64,000 nucleotides of DNA from Actinomadura parmotrematis (GCF_019458805.1 NZ_JAIBOA010000002.1:124001-188000); one strand, 5' to 3'; shown: positions 16,760 to 25,601, counted from the first letter of the stretch. The notes: generated by a model not told the origin, from the sequence alone. Translations and numbers: made by a program.

Positions 16760-16782
16760 TACATCACCCCAGGGAGCCGCGC

Positions 16783-17517
16783 ATGACCGAGCTCACGGTG
16801 GACGAGCTGGCCGCGCGGGCGGGCGTCACCGTCCGCACCGTGCGCTACTACGCGGGGCGCGGCCTGCTGCCGCCGCCGCGGCTGCGCGGCCGGACCGGGC
16901 TGTACGGGGACGAGCACCTCGCGCGCCTCGAACTCGTCCGCGAGCTCCAGGCCCTCGGCCTGACGCTGAGCGCGATCGAGCAGCACCTCGAACGCATCCC
17001 GCTCGACGCGCAACCGGAGGACCTCGCGCTCCAGCGCGCCCTGCTGTCGCCGTGGGCGCCCGAGCGGACCGAGGACATGGACCGGCACGAGCTGGACCGC
17101 CGCGCCGGCCGCCACCTGGACGACGTCGTGCTGGCCCGCCTCGCCGCGCTCGGCGTCCTGGAGGTCGACGGCGACCGGATCCGCGTGCTCAGCCCGGCGC
17201 TGCTCGGGGTGAGCGCCGAGATGGCCGACCTGCCGATGCCGCTGGAGACGCTCGTGGCGAGCCACGAGGCCGTCGCGCGGCACACGAGCGCGCTCGCCGA
17301 GGAGCTCCAGCGGGCGTTCCAGGACACCGTCGTGCGCCCCTACCGCGAGCGCGGCCGCCCGCCCGAGGAGCGCGAGCGGCTGCTGGAGCTCACCGGCAAG
17401 CTGAAGCCGCTGATGATCCAGTCGCTGGTGACGGCGTTCCAGCGCGCGGTCGACGAGGCGATCCGCCGCTCGGTCCCCCGCCAGGACGGCGCGGCGGACG
17501 CCGTCAGCGGGCGCTGA
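16783..17517 (+). CDS. MerR-family transcriptional regulator
   Basis: The 244-residue protein starts at ATG 16783 after AGGGAG. The N-terminal MerR winged helix is ELAARAGVTVRTVRYYAGRG followed by LYGDEHLARLELVRELQALG and the coiled dimerisation helix. The C-terminal ~140 residues (from DMDRHELDRR on) are an unassigned helical domain likely to sense a ligand, perhaps an acyl-CoA given the divergent acyl-CoA dehydrogenase (inferred). The 3' end overlaps the convergent BKACE gene by 14 bases. Confidence 0.87.
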   Translation: MTELTVDELAARAGVTVRTVRYYAGRGLLPPPRLRGRTGLYGDEHLARLELVRELQALGLTLSAIEQHLERIPLDAQPEDLALQRALLSPWAPERTEDMDRHELDRRAGRHLDDVVLARLAALGVLEVDGDRIRVLSPALLGVSAEMADLPMPLETLVASHEAVARHTSALAEELQRAFQDTVVRPYRERGRPPEERERLLELTGKLKPLMIQSLVTAFQRAVDEAIRRSVPRQDGAADAVSGR

Positions 17518-18220
17518 GGATCTGACGGGCGGCGCGGACGAGCGCGGCGTTGCCGTCCGCCGCCGTCCCGTCCGGCAGGGCGAGGACGTCCTCCAGGCCG
17601 ATCCGGGTGTCCAGGCCCCGCGCGGCGGCCAGGCGCAGGACGGGCCAGGCGCCGCCGTCCTCGCCGTGCAGCAGGACGGGACGGGCCGCGCCCGCGAGCG
17701 CGTCCAGAAGCGCGGCGGCCGTGTCCGGCGCCGTCGCCGGGTCGGTGTCGGTGACCTCGGCGAGCACGCGCAGGACGCGGCCCGCGCCCGGCCAGGCGAG
17801 GAAGCGGGCGGCGGCACCCGTCCCGGAGAAGATCCCGGCCTCGATGCCGACGCCGCGCTCCAGCAGCGCGTCCGCGACGGCGTCCGCGCCGTCCTCGTGC
17901 CAGTTGACCGAGGCGTGGTCGGGCAGCACCGTCCAGGCGCGGACGAGCGCGGCGCGCCGCGCGGGGTCGGGCACCGCCCACGCACCTGTCGTCACGCCCA
18001 CGGGGACGCCCGGGACGGCCGCCCGCACGGCCGTGACGGCGGCGGCGACGTCGGCGGGCGCCAGGGAGTCGGCTCCCCCGGCGTCCTTGGGGTGGACGTG
18101 CAGGTCGGTGGCACCGGCGGCGACCGCGTCACGGGCCGCCGCCGCCAGCTCGGCGGGAGTCACCGGCAGGTGCGCGCACTCGGCCCGGGTGCGGGCGCCG
18201 TTCGGGCAGGCTTGCAGCAT
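17504..18220 (-). CDS. BKACE-family (3-keto-5-aminohexanoate cleavage-like) enzyme
   Basis: The 238-residue TIM-barrel protein resembles beta-keto acid cleavage enzymes, which condense a beta-keto acid with acetyl-CoA. Landmarks are the zinc motif TDLHVHPKD (His-x-His) near residue 40, VNWHEDGA, and the C-terminal RIGLEDVLALPDG. At 238 residues it is shorter than the ~270-310 residues common in the family, with the N-terminal strand abbreviated. The substrate is unknown. It lies 7 bases upstream of dapC on the same strand order but is probably read separately. Confidence 0.78.
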   Translation of the reverse strand: MLQACPNGARTRAECAHLPVTPAELAAAARDAVAAGATDLHVHPKDAGGADSLAPADVAAAVTAVRAAVPGVPVGVTTGAWAVPDPARRAALVRAWTVLPDHASVNWHEDGADAVADALLERGVGIEAGIFSGTGAAARFLAWPGAGRVLRVLAEVTDTDPATAPDTAAALLDALAGAARPVLLHGEDGGAWPVLRLAAARGLDTRIGLEDVLALPDGTAADGNAALVRAARQILSAR

Positions 18221-18227
18221 GCCGTGA

Positions 18228-19316
18228 TCATCCCAGCCGGGCGGCGCCCTCGGCCACGCGCTCGTCGGTGGCGGTGAAGGCGATGCGGACGTGCCGCGCC
18301 CCCGCCGGGCCGTAGAAGTCGCCGGGGCCGACGATGATGCCGAGGTCGGCCAGGTGCCCGACGGTGTCCCAGCACGACTCGCCGCGCGTCGCCCACAGGT
18401 ACAGCGACGCCTCGGAGTGGTCGATGCGGAACCCGTGCCGCTCGAACGCCTCGCGCAGCGTCGCGCGGCGGGCGGCGTAGCGCGCGCGCTGGGCGTCGAC
18501 GTGCGTCTCGTCGTCGAACGCGGCGATCATGGCGGCCTGCACCGGCGCCGGGACGATCATCCCGGCGTGCTTGCGGATCTCCAGCAGCCGCTTCACCAGG
18601 ACGGGGTCGCCGGTGACGATCCCGGCCCGGTACCCGGCGAGGTTGGAGCGCTTGGACAGCGAGTTGACGGCGAGCAGGCCCTCGTGCGAGCCGCCGCAGA
18701 CGTCGGGGTGCAGGACCGAGACCGGCTCGTGCGCGGGATCCCAGCCGAAGTCCAGGTAGCACTCGTCGCTCGCGACGACCGCGCCGCGCTCGCGCGCCCA
18801 GGACACGACCTTGCGCAGGTGCTCGGCGGGCAGCACCTTGCCGGTCGGGTTGGACGGCGAGTTCACCCACACCAGCTTCGGCGCCACGGGCCCGAGGGCG
18901 AGCAGGCCGTCGGTGGCGACGGACTCGGCGCCGGCGAGACGGGCGCCGACGTCGTAGGTCGGGTAGGCCAGCTCGGGGAAGACGACCTTGTCGCCCGCGC
19001 CGAGGCCGAGGAGCGTCGGCAGCCAGGCGACGAGCTCCTTGGTGCCGATGACGGGCAGGACGGCGCCGGGGTCGGCGCCCGCGACGCCGTGGCGGCGGGC
19101 GAGCCAGCCCGCGACGGACTCGCGCAGCGCGGGCGTGCCGTAGGTGGCGGGGTAGCCGTGCGCGTCGGCGGCCGCGGCGAGGGCGGCGCGGATCGGCTCG
19201 GGCGTCGGGTCGACGGGCGTGCCGATCGACAGGTCCACCACGCCGCCGGGGTGGGCGGCGGCCCGGTCGCGGTAGGGCTGTAGACGGTCCCAGGGGAAAT
19301 CGGGCAGCGCGCGCAC
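18228..19316 (-). CDS. dapC: Succinyldiaminopimelate aminotransferase
   Basis: PLP-dependent class I/II aminotransferase that makes N-succinyl-LL-2,6-diaminopimelate between the DapD and DapE steps. The 362-residue product shows DLSIGTPVDPTP at the N-terminus, VNSPSNPTGKVLP, SDECYLDFGWDP, and the PLP-Lys motif NSLSKRSNLAGYRAG. GTG 19316 is chosen because GAGGAGG sits 5 bases upstream. The ferredoxin gene lies 98 bases ahead on the same strand; fdx-dapC linkage is common in actinobacteria and supports the assignment over other aminotransferases. Confidence 0.9.
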   Translation of the reverse strand: MRALPDFPWDRLQPYRDRAAAHPGGVVDLSIGTPVDPTPEPIRAALAAAADAHGYPATYGTPALRESVAGWLARRHGVAGADPGAVLPVIGTKELVAWLPTLLGLGAGDKVVFPELAYPTYDVGARLAGAESVATDGLLALGPVAPKLVWVNSPSNPTGKVLPAEHLRKVVSWARERGAVVASDECYLDFGWDPAHEPVSVLHPDVCGGSHEGLLAVNSLSKRSNLAGYRAGIVTGDPVLVKRLLEIRKHAGMIVPAPVQAAMIAAFDDETHVDAQRARYAARRATLREAFERHGFRIDHSEASLYLWATRGESCWDTVGHLADLGIIVGPGDFYGPAGARHVRIAFTATDERVAEGAARLG

Positions 19317-19414
19317 GCCGGCCTCCTCGCACGGTGGAAAGGGCGGTGGATCCGAAAGGCCGCGGCCGGCCCGGCGAGCGGGCGGCCACGGCCTGTCCGG
19401 GGTGTCTCCGGGCG

Positions 19415-19738
19415 TCAGTCCTGCGTCTGCGGGGGCAGCGCGGCGACGATCGGGTGGTCCTTGTCGATCTTGCCGACCTTGGAGGCGCCGCCCGGCGAGC
19501 CGAGGTCGTCGAAGAACTCCACGTTGACCTTGTAGAAGTCCTTCCACTGCTCGGGGACGTCGTCCTCGTAGTAGATGGCCTCCACCGGGCACACCGGCTC
19601 GCACGCACCGCAGTCGACGCACTCGTCGGGGTGGATGTAGAGCTGGCGCTTGCCCTCGTAGATGCAGTCGACCGGGCACTCCTCGATACATGCCTTGTCG
19701 AGCAGGTCCACGCAGGGCTGCGCAATGACGTAGGTCAC
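19415..19738 (-). CDS. fdxA: 7Fe ferredoxin
   Basis: A 107-residue electron carrier with one [3Fe-4S] and one [4Fe-4S] cluster. Cysteines lie at 9, 17, 21 and 25 (CIEECPVDCIYEG) and at 40, 43, 46 and 50 (CVDCGACEPVCP). The first motif lacks one Cys of a full CxxCxxC set, as expected for a 3Fe cluster. The GTG start at 19738 follows GGAGAGGAG. The acidic C-terminal extension (DKDHPIVAALPP) is typical of actinobacterial FdxA. It lies just upstream of dapC on the same strand. Confidence 0.92.
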   Translation of the reverse strand: MTYVIAQPCVDLLDKACIEECPVDCIYEGKRQLYIHPDECVDCGACEPVCPVEAIYYEDDVPEQWKDFYKVNVEFFDDLGSPGGASKVGKIDKDHPIVAALPPQTQD

Positions 19739-19827
19739 CTTAGTGACTCCTCTCCCGGCTCACCGCAAGCTCGCTGTGAATAGTATGGCCGTCACGCTTC
19801 CATCGATTCGACACGGGGGTCCTTAGG

Positions 19828-20076
19828 ATGCCGGGCCGCATCGCCGCGAGGCTGGTCGTCTCGATCAGTGCGGCGGACGTGGGCCAGCGGATCTCGCTGC
19901 GCCGCCGTCTGCCAACGGGAGAGTACAGCGACGTGGTGGGAGTCCTCGAATCCTGGTCCGGGTCGGTGCTGCGGGTGCGCCGCCGGACGGGCGATCTCGC
20001 CGAGGTCGAGGAGGCGTCGATGGTCGCCGCCAAGGTCGTCCCGCCGGCCCCGCCGCGCCGCCGTCCCCGTCCCTGA
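19828..20076 (+). CDS. Stand-alone N-terminal domain of actinobacterial GNAT-type proteins (82 aa)
   Basis: The 82-residue product (QRISLRRRLPTGEYSDVVG, VLESWSGSVLRVRRRTG, VAAKVVPPAPPRRRP) matches, from memory, the small SH3-like domain that heads larger GNAT acetyltransferases of actinomycetes. The acetyltransferase domain is absent and I find no trace of it downstream. ATG 19828 is preceded by a weak GGGGG and by TAGTAT ~45 bases upstream. It is divergent from the ferredoxin gene, where the full-length GNAT gene often sits in relatives. It could be a truncated remnant or an independent small protein. Confidence 0.65.
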   Translation: MPGRIAARLVVSISAADVGQRISLRRRLPTGEYSDVVGVLESWSGSVLRVRRRTGDLAEVEEASMVAAKVVPPAPPRRRPRP

Positions 20077-20194
20077 CCTGCGCGGGGACGCGTCCGCCGG
20101 GCCGCGCTAACGCCCGGCAAAAGCTTGGCGATGAGTGCGGCTCCCGGGTGAGCGCCGCCGCCGGGACGCGCCCGTTACGCCCCAGCGTGTTCTG

Positions 20195-20896
20195 GTGAGC
20201 GAAACGGCAGTGCCCCGCCCCGGCCCCCAGGACGCCGGAGCCGCCGAGCACGAGCATCCGGAGCCGGTGGTGGACGCCGATGGCCTCGGCGTCCGCACCC
20301 GCCGCGGCTGGATCTTCTCCGGGGTGGCGCTGCGCGCGCTCGCCGGGGACGTCGTCGCGGTCGCCGGTCCGGGCGGCAGCGGCCGCACCTCGCTGCTGCT
20401 GGCGCTGGCGGGCCGGATGCGCCCGTCCGCCGGGGAGCTGCGGGTGTGCGGGCGCGAGCTGCCGGGCGACGAGCGCGAGGTGCGGCGCGCGGCGGCGGTC
20501 GCGCGGGCGGGCGGCGCGGCCGTCCTCGACCCCGACCTCACCGTCGGCGACCACGTCCGCGAGCGCACCCTGACGGTGAAGGGCCTCCGCGCCGACGCCT
20601 TCGAGGACGTGCGGGCGCTCGTCGGGCTGTCGGCCGGGGACCGGGCGCTCGTCGGCGACATCGGGTCCGCCGAGGGCACCCGCCTCGCGCTCGGCCTCGC
20701 GCTGCTGGAGTCGCCGCGGCTCATCGTCCTCGACGACCTGGACGACGGCGCCGGCCTCGCCGCGCAGCGCGCCCTCTGGGAGACCGCCGCGCGGGTCGCG
20801 CGCTCCAGCGACGCGGCGGTGGTCGCGTCGGCCGCCGACGCCGCGCCCGCCGAGGGGTCCGCCGACGTCCTCGTCCGGCTCGGGGAGGGCGCGTGA
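20195..20896 (+). CDS. ABC-transporter ATP-binding protein with altered Walker A
   Basis: The 233-residue NBD has the ABC layout but weak motifs. Walker A is GPGGSGRTSLL, with Arg where the nucleotide-binding Lys should be. The signature region is IGSAEGTRLALGLALLE instead of LSGGQ. Walker B is LIVLDDLDDG with Asp in place of the catalytic Glu. ATP hydrolysis may be impaired. GTG 20195 is the chosen start, although an earlier in-frame codon exists at 20135. The stop overlaps the GTG of the YhgE-like gene by 4 bases, so the two are translationally coupled. Confidence 0.75.
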   Translation: MSETAVPRPGPQDAGAAEHEHPEPVVDADGLGVRTRRGWIFSGVALRALAGDVVAVAGPGGSGRTSLLLALAGRMRPSAGELRVCGRELPGDEREVRRAAAVARAGGAAVLDPDLTVGDHVRERTLTVKGLRADAFEDVRALVGLSAGDRALVGDIGSAEGTRLALGLALLESPRLIVLDDLDDGAGLAAQRALWETAARVARSSDAAVVASAADAAPAEGSADVLVRLGEGA

Positions 20897-23781
20897 GGGC
20901 GCTCCGGCTCGCCGCCTACGAGCTCCGCCGGTTCCGGACGCCGCTCCAGCGGGCCGGGCTGGCCTTCCTCGCCGTCGTGCCGCTGCTGTACGGCGGGATC
21001 TACCTGTGGTCGAACTGGGACCCCTACTCCAAGATCGACCGGGTGCCGGTGGCGGTCGTGGACGCGGACCGGCCGGTGACCGTGGACGGCCGCCGCGTCC
21101 AGGCGGGCGCCGACTTCGTCGCCGAGCTGAAGAAGGACCGCATCCTGGACTGGCGCTTCACCGGCGCGGCCGACGCCCGCGACGGGCTGAAGGCGGGCCG
21201 CTACCTGGCCACGATCTCGGTGCCGCCCGACTTCAGCGCCAGGCTGGCGAGCGGCGCGAACGGCACGCCGCAGAAGGCCGCCATGATGATCGAGCTGGAC
21301 GACGCCAACAACTACCTGGTCGGCATCATGGCCGACACGATCAAGTCGGAGCTGGAGCGGAAGGTGTCGGCGGCGGCGGTCACCGCCTACTTCCAGGCCG
21401 CGTTCGGCAAGCTCGGGGAGCTGCGCGACGGGCTCGGCGACGCCGCGAACGGCGCCGCCGAGCTGCACGACGGCATCGCGCAGGCCAAGGACGGCTCCGC
21501 CCAGCTCGCCGACGGCCTCCAGACCGCGAAGACCGGCACGGGCGCGCTCGTCACCGGTCTCGGTCAGGCCAAGGACGGCTCGGCACAGCTAGCGAGCGGC
21601 CTGGACACCGCCCGGACGGGCACCGGCGCGCTCGTCACCGGCCTCGGCCAGGCCAAGGACGGTTCCGGGCAGCTCGTGACGGCCCTCGGCACCGCCAAGT
21701 CCGGCACCGGCGCCCTCGTCACGGGCCTCACCAGCGCCAAGAGCGGTTCCGCGCAGCTCGCCGACGGCCTGGACGCGGCCGAGACCGGCACGGGCGCGCT
21801 CGTCACCGCTCTCACCGCCGCCAAGTCGGGCTCGTCGCAGCTCGCGGGCGGCCTCGGCACCGCCGACCAGGGCACCGCGCAGCTCGCCGACGGCCTCACG
21901 CGGTTGAAGGCGGGCAGCGGCGAGCTGGCGCCCGGCGCGGCCGAGCTGGCGACGAGCCTGCACGCACTGAACACCGAGGCGGGCCCGGTCGCGACACGGG
22001 CGGCCGAGGCGCTGCCCGGCCTCGCCGACACCGCCGTGGACGCCACCGGGGACGCGGCGCGGCTGAGCTCGCTCGCGGCGTCGGTGTCCGCCCGCATCGC
22101 CCGCATCACCGGCCAGATCGACGCGTGGCTGAACGGGCTGCCCGCCGACCGCCCCGAGATCCGCCGCAGCGTCCAGTACCAGCGCCTCCAGACCTCCCTG
22201 CGCGACCTGGACGGCACCGTCGCCGACCGGCTGCGCGACCTCGCCGCCGCCTACCCCGCCGTCGCCGACGTGCCCGCCTACCGCGGCACCCTCGCGCTCG
22301 CCGAGCAGGTGGACCACGCCCTGGTCAGCCGCCTGAACCGGCTCGCGGACCGGCATCCCGAGCTGCGCGCCGACCCCGTCTTCCAGGAGATCCTGAGGAT
22401 CGCCGACCGGCTGACCCGGGACGCCCGCGAGATCGCCCGGCTGGCCGCCGGGGTGGACGCCACCGCGCACCGCGTCGCGGCGGACGCCGTCGCCCTCAAG
22501 AAGGACGTCCCGGCGCTCCAGGCGAAGCTGGCGGGCGCCGCGTCCGGGCTCGCCGCGCTGGACCGGGGCGGCGCGCGGGTCGCGTCCGGTGCCGCCGAGC
22601 TGGACGCGAACCTCGCCACCGCGCAGAAGGCCGGCGCGGCCCTGCACGCGGGCACCGGGAAGCTGCTGACGGGTGCCCGGTCGCTGGACGCCGGCAACGC
22701 CCGGCTCCTCGCGGGCGCGCAGCAGCTCGACGCGGGCGGCGGCAGGCTGGCTTCCGGTGCCCACCAGCTCGACGCCGGCAACACCAAGCTGCTCGCCGGT
22801 GCCCGGCAGCTCGACACCGGGAGCGGCAAGCTCCTCAGCGGTGCCCAGCAGCTCGACGCGGGCAACGTCAAGCTGCTCGCCGGTGCCCGGCAGCTCGACG
22901 CCGGCAGCGGCAAGCTGGCGGCGGGCGCCCACCGGCTCGACGCGGGCAACACCACACTGCTGAACGGCGCGAAGGAGCTCGACGCGGGCAATGCCAAGCT
23001 GGCGGCGGGCGCCGAGGAGCTCGACACCGGCAACGCGCAGCTCCTGTCGGGGTCGCAGAAGCTCGCCGACGGCCTGGAGTCCGCCGAGAAGCAGGTCCCC
23101 TCCTACGGGACGGACGCGGCGGCGGGCTTCGCGAACCCGGTGAACGTGTCCACCTCGAACCTGCACCCCGCCGGCAACTACGGGCGCGGCCTCGCCCCGT
23201 TCTTCATCGCGATCGCGCTGTGGGTGTTCGGGATCGTCGCGTTCCTGCTGCTGCGGCCGGTGTCGGGGCGCCTCCTCGCCGGCCCGGCGGGCGCGGCGAC
23301 GGTCGCGTTCGCGGCGTGGCTGCCGGTGCTGTTCATGGGCCTGGTCGCCGCGCTGGTGCTGTTCCTGGCCCTGCAGTTCGGGCTCGGCCTGGATCCGGTC
23401 ACGACGGCCGGGACGCTCGGCGTCATGGCGCTCGGCCTCGCCACCTTCAGCGCGATCGTGCACGTCCTGCGCCTGGCGTTCGGCGCGGTCGGCGACTCCC
23501 TCGCGCTGTTCCTGCTGATCCTGCAGCTCGTCTCGTGCGGCGGCCTCTACCCGGTGCAGACGCTGCCGATGCCGTTCCGGGCGATCCACGACGTCGTCCC
23601 GATGACCTACTTCGTGGAGCCGATGCGCGCGGTCATCTCGGGCGGCGAGCGGTCGATCGTCCTCCGCGACCTCACCGTCCTCGCCGGCTACCTGGCGGTC
23701 GCGCTCGCCCTGCTGGTCCTCGTCGTCCGGCTGCAGCGGCGCTGGACGATGAGCCGGCTGAAGCCCGAGCTGGAGCTGTAG
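20893..23781 (+). CDS. YhgE/Pip-type membrane protein with long 14-residue repeat region
   Basis: The 962-residue protein has one N-terminal membrane helix (AGLAFLAVVPLLYGGIYLW), an extracytoplasmic part with VPVAVVDADRPVTVDGRRV (the YhgE/Pip N-terminal landmark), a very long helical region, and about six C-terminal membrane helices (ABC-2 permease-like). Within the long region lie ten 14-residue repeats (21484-21903) and nine more (22681-23058) with the core LDAGNxKLLAGA. The layout resembles the phage-infection-protein/EsaA class linked to type VII secretion and export. The coupled ATPase gene suggests an ABC-2-like exporter (inferred). Confidence 0.85.
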   Translation: MRALRLAAYELRRFRTPLQRAGLAFLAVVPLLYGGIYLWSNWDPYSKIDRVPVAVVDADRPVTVDGRRVQAGADFVAELKKDRILDWRFTGAADARDGLKAGRYLATISVPPDFSARLASGANGTPQKAAMMIELDDANNYLVGIMADTIKSELERKVSAAAVTAYFQAAFGKLGELRDGLGDAANGAAELHDGIAQAKDGSAQLADGLQTAKTGTGALVTGLGQAKDGSAQLASGLDTARTGTGALVTGLGQAKDGSGQLVTALGTAKSGTGALVTGLTSAKSGSAQLADGLDAAETGTGALVTALTAAKSGSSQLAGGLGTADQGTAQLADGLTRLKAGSGELAPGAAELATSLHALNTEAGPVATRAAEALPGLADTAVDATGDAARLSSLAASVSARIARITGQIDAWLNGLPADRPEIRRSVQYQRLQTSLRDLDGTVADRLRDLAAAYPAVADVPAYRGTLALAEQVDHALVSRLNRLADRHPELRADPVFQEILRIADRLTRDAREIARLAAGVDATAHRVAADAVALKKDVPALQAKLAGAASGLAALDRGGARVASGAAELDANLATAQKAGAALHAGTGKLLTGARSLDAGNARLLAGAQQLDAGGGRLASGAHQLDAGNTKLLAGARQLDTGSGKLLSGAQQLDAGNVKLLAGARQLDAGSGKLAAGAHRLDAGNTTLLNGAKELDAGNAKLAAGAEELDTGNAQLLSGSQKLADGLESAEKQVPSYGTDAAAGFANPVNVSTSNLHPAGNYGRGLAPFFIAIALWVFGIVAFLLLRPVSGRLLAGPAGAATVAFAAWLPVLFMGLVAALVLFLALQFGLGLDPVTTAGTLGVMALGLATFSAIVHVLRLAFGAVGDSLALFLLILQLVSCGGLYPVQTLPMPFRAIHDVVPMTYFVEPMRAVISGGERSIVLRDLTVLAGYLAVALALLVLVVRLQRRWTMSRLKPELEL
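21484..21903 (+). repeat. Ten tandem 42-base (14-codon) repeats inside the YhgE-like gene
   Basis: Two unit types alternate: AKDGSAQLADGLQT-like and AKTGTGALVTGLGQ-like. Units are diverged at third codon positions, so they are old. A 14-residue period (two heptads) suggests an extended helical stalk. Confidence 0.8.
22681..23058 (+). repeat. Nine tandem 42-base (14-codon) repeats inside the YhgE-like gene
   Basis: The unit consensus is QLDAGNxKLLAGAx. The nine units run without gaps from 22681 to 23058 and differ in sequence from the first repeat block but share its 14-residue period. Confidence 0.85.
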
Positions 23782-23797
23782 GGCGCGGGCCGGCCGC

Positions 23798-24568
23798 TCA
23801 CCACTTCGGGTAGAGGCGGCCGGCCTTCAGCGGCGTGCCCCGGTACAGCTCCGACACCGTGACCAGGGTGAACCCGCGCCGCTTGAGGCCGTCCACCACG
23901 GCGGGCATCGCGTCCACGGTCGACTCGTGGATGTCGTGGAACAGCACCACGCCGTTGCGCTTGGGCTCCTTCACCCCGACGCGCCGGGCGCGCGAGACGC
24001 TGCGGTAGCGCCAGTCCAGGGTGTCGACGCTCCACACGATCTCGGGCATCCCGACGGCCTTGCCGACGCGCTTGTCGGTGGCGCCGTAGGGCGGCCGGAA
24101 CAGCGCCGGCGTGACGCCCGCCGCCTCCTTGATCGCGTTCTGGGTGCGCCGCACCTGGGAGCGGACCGCGCTGCTGGTCAGCCCGGTGAGCTGCGGGTGC
24201 GACCAGCTGTGGTTGGCGAGCTCCTGCCCGTCCAGCGCCATGCGCCGCACGAGGTCGCGGTAGTGGTGGACGTTCTCGCCGAGCATGAAGAACGTGGCGC
24301 GCACGCCCTCGTCCTGGAGCGTCTTCAGCAGCCGCTCGGTGTACTCGCCGGGACCGTCGTCGAAGGTGAGCGCGAGGCACTTCACCTTCGCGCAGTCGAT
24401 GTCGCGCGGCGGCGGCGGGCTCGGCGTCGGTGTGGGCGTCGGCGTGTCCGCCCGCCGCTTCGCCACCGCCGCCTGCTGCGCCTGCCCCGCCCGCTCGGCC
24501 GTCACCTGCCCGCATCCGGCTGCCAGGACAACCGCACCGAGCGCCACCATGTATGCGCTTCGCACCAC
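23798..24568 (-). CDS. Polysaccharide deacetylase (NodB) lipoprotein
   Basis: The 256-residue protein has a lipoprotein signal (VALGAVVLAAGC), a short Thr-Pro-rich linker (DTPTPTPTPSPPPP) and a complete CE4/NodB domain. The domain carries LTFDDGPGEY (metal/catalytic Asp pair), NHSWSHPQL (metal His pair), FRPPYGA, DTLDW and LFHDIHE. It should remove acetyl groups from cell-wall or surface glycans outside the membrane, with zinc. The start is GTG 24568, just after GGGGGT; ATG 24550 is an alternative. Convergent with the YhgE-like gene. Confidence 0.9.
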   Translation of the reverse strand: MVRSAYMVALGAVVLAAGCGQVTAERAGQAQQAAVAKRRADTPTPTPTPSPPPPRDIDCAKVKCLALTFDDGPGEYTERLLKTLQDEGVRATFFMLGENVHHYRDLVRRMALDGQELANHSWSHPQLTGLTSSAVRSQVRRTQNAIKEAAGVTPALFRPPYGATDKRVGKAVGMPEIVWSVDTLDWRYRSVSRARRVGVKEPKRNGVVLFHDIHESTVDAMPAVVDGLKRRGFTLVTVSELYRGTPLKAGRLYPKW

Positions 24569-24678
24569 TTACCCCCGAAAGTGTCGCTAAGAGGGCTCGT
24601 ACCCGGCGCGGTCGGTGCCACACGCCCTAAATGATCAATTCCCTGCGATCGGGCGGCGGCGTCCCGGGAAGCGCAAAA

Positions 24679-24706
24679 CCCCCGGAAAACCAGGGTCTTC
24701 CGGGGG
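24679..24706 (-). terminator. Intrinsic terminator of the enoyl-CoA hydratase gene
   Basis: CCCCCGGAA (24679-24687) and TTCCGGGGG (24698-24706) form a perfect 9-bp stem with a 10-base loop. Read on the minus strand it is followed by TTTTGC, a short U-tract, and lies 22 bases after the gene's stop at 24729. Confidence 0.75.
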
Positions 24707-24728
24707 CAAGCGGCGCGTGGCGCGCGCG

Positions 24729-25601
24729 TCAGCGCAGCGGCCAGTCCGGTACCTGCTCCGGCAGGTCCGAGCTCACCTTCATCGGGAAGGCGGCGGCCCG
24801 CTTCTCCAGGAAGGAGGCGATGCCCTCGGCGGCGTCGGGCGCGGCGCCGAAGGCGGCCATGAGGCGCGAGTCGGCGGCGTGCGCGTCCCACGGCGTCGTC
24901 GACGACAGGCCCGACCACATGAGGCGGCGGATCGCGGCGACCGACACCGCCGAGGTGTTGTCGGCGATCTCGCGGCCGATCGCGTAGGCGGCGGGCAGCA
25001 GCTCGCCCGGCGCGACGACGCGCGACACCAGGCCGCCGCGGAGCGCCTCGGCGGCGTCGAAGACGCGGCCCGTCGCGGCCCACTCCATCGCCTGCGAGAT
25101 CCCGACGATGCGCGGCAGGAACCACGACGAGGCGGCCTCGGTGACGATGCCGCGGCGCGCGAACACGAACCCGAAGCGGGCCTTCTCGCTGGCGATGCGG
25201 ATGTCCATCGGCAGCGTCACGGTCGCGCCGACGCCGACGGCGGCGCCGTTGAACGCGCCGATGACCGGCTTCAGGCAGCGCGCGATGCGGAGCGCGACGG
25301 TGCCGCCGCCGTCGCGCGGGGTGCCGTCCTCCAGGACGTCGCCCTCGCCCGCGAACATGTCCTGCGACTTGTCCTTGTTGAAGGTGTCGCCGCCGCCCTC
25401 CAGGTCGGCGCCCGCGCAGAACGCCCGGCCGGCGCCGGTCACCACGACGGCGCGCACGTCGTCGTCGGCGTCCACCCGCTCGAACGCGTCCAGCATCTCC
25501 CCGCGCATCACCCAGGTGTAGGCGTTCATGCGCTGCGGCCGGTTCAGCGTGATCGTGGCGATCCCGTCCCGGACCGCGTACTCGATCTCGGTGTACGACA
25601 T
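24729..25601 (-). CDS. Enoyl-CoA hydratase/isomerase family protein
   Basis: The 290-residue crotonase-fold protein shows LNRPQRMNAYTW, the oxyanion-hole segment GAGRAFCAGADLEGG, and NGAAVGVGATVTLPMDIRIA followed by FVFARRGIVTEAASSWFLP. A Glu in GIVTEA is the candidate catalytic residue. An insertion with DTFNKDKSQDMFAGEGD is typical of a mycobacterial EchA subgroup. ATG 25601 follows GGAGGG, and TAGAAT upstream is a candidate -10. It probably hydrates or isomerises enoyl-CoA in fatty-acid or steroid breakdown (substrate unknown). A clear terminator follows. Confidence 0.88.
   Translation of the reverse strand: MSYTEIEYAVRDGIATITLNRPQRMNAYTWVMRGEMLDAFERVDADDDVRAVVVTGAGRAFCAGADLEGGGDTFNKDKSQDMFAGEGDVLEDGTPRDGGGTVALRIARCLKPVIGAFNGAAVGVGATVTLPMDIRIASEKARFGFVFARRGIVTEAASSWFLPRIVGISQAMEWAATGRVFDAAEALRGGLVSRVVAPGELLPAAYAIGREIADNTSAVSVAAIRRLMWSGLSSTTPWDAHAADSRLMAAFGAAPDAAEGIASFLEKRAAAFPMKVSSDLPEQVPDWPLR

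Noticed and set aside
21484..23058. CRISPR-like spacing of tandem repeats
   Set aside because: The 42-base units are in frame, contiguous and coding, with no spacers.
21006..23813. A 935-codon open frame overlapping the YhgE-like gene
   Set aside because: It is an Arg-rich shadow of the repeats in the real gene, with no membrane segments or start signal.
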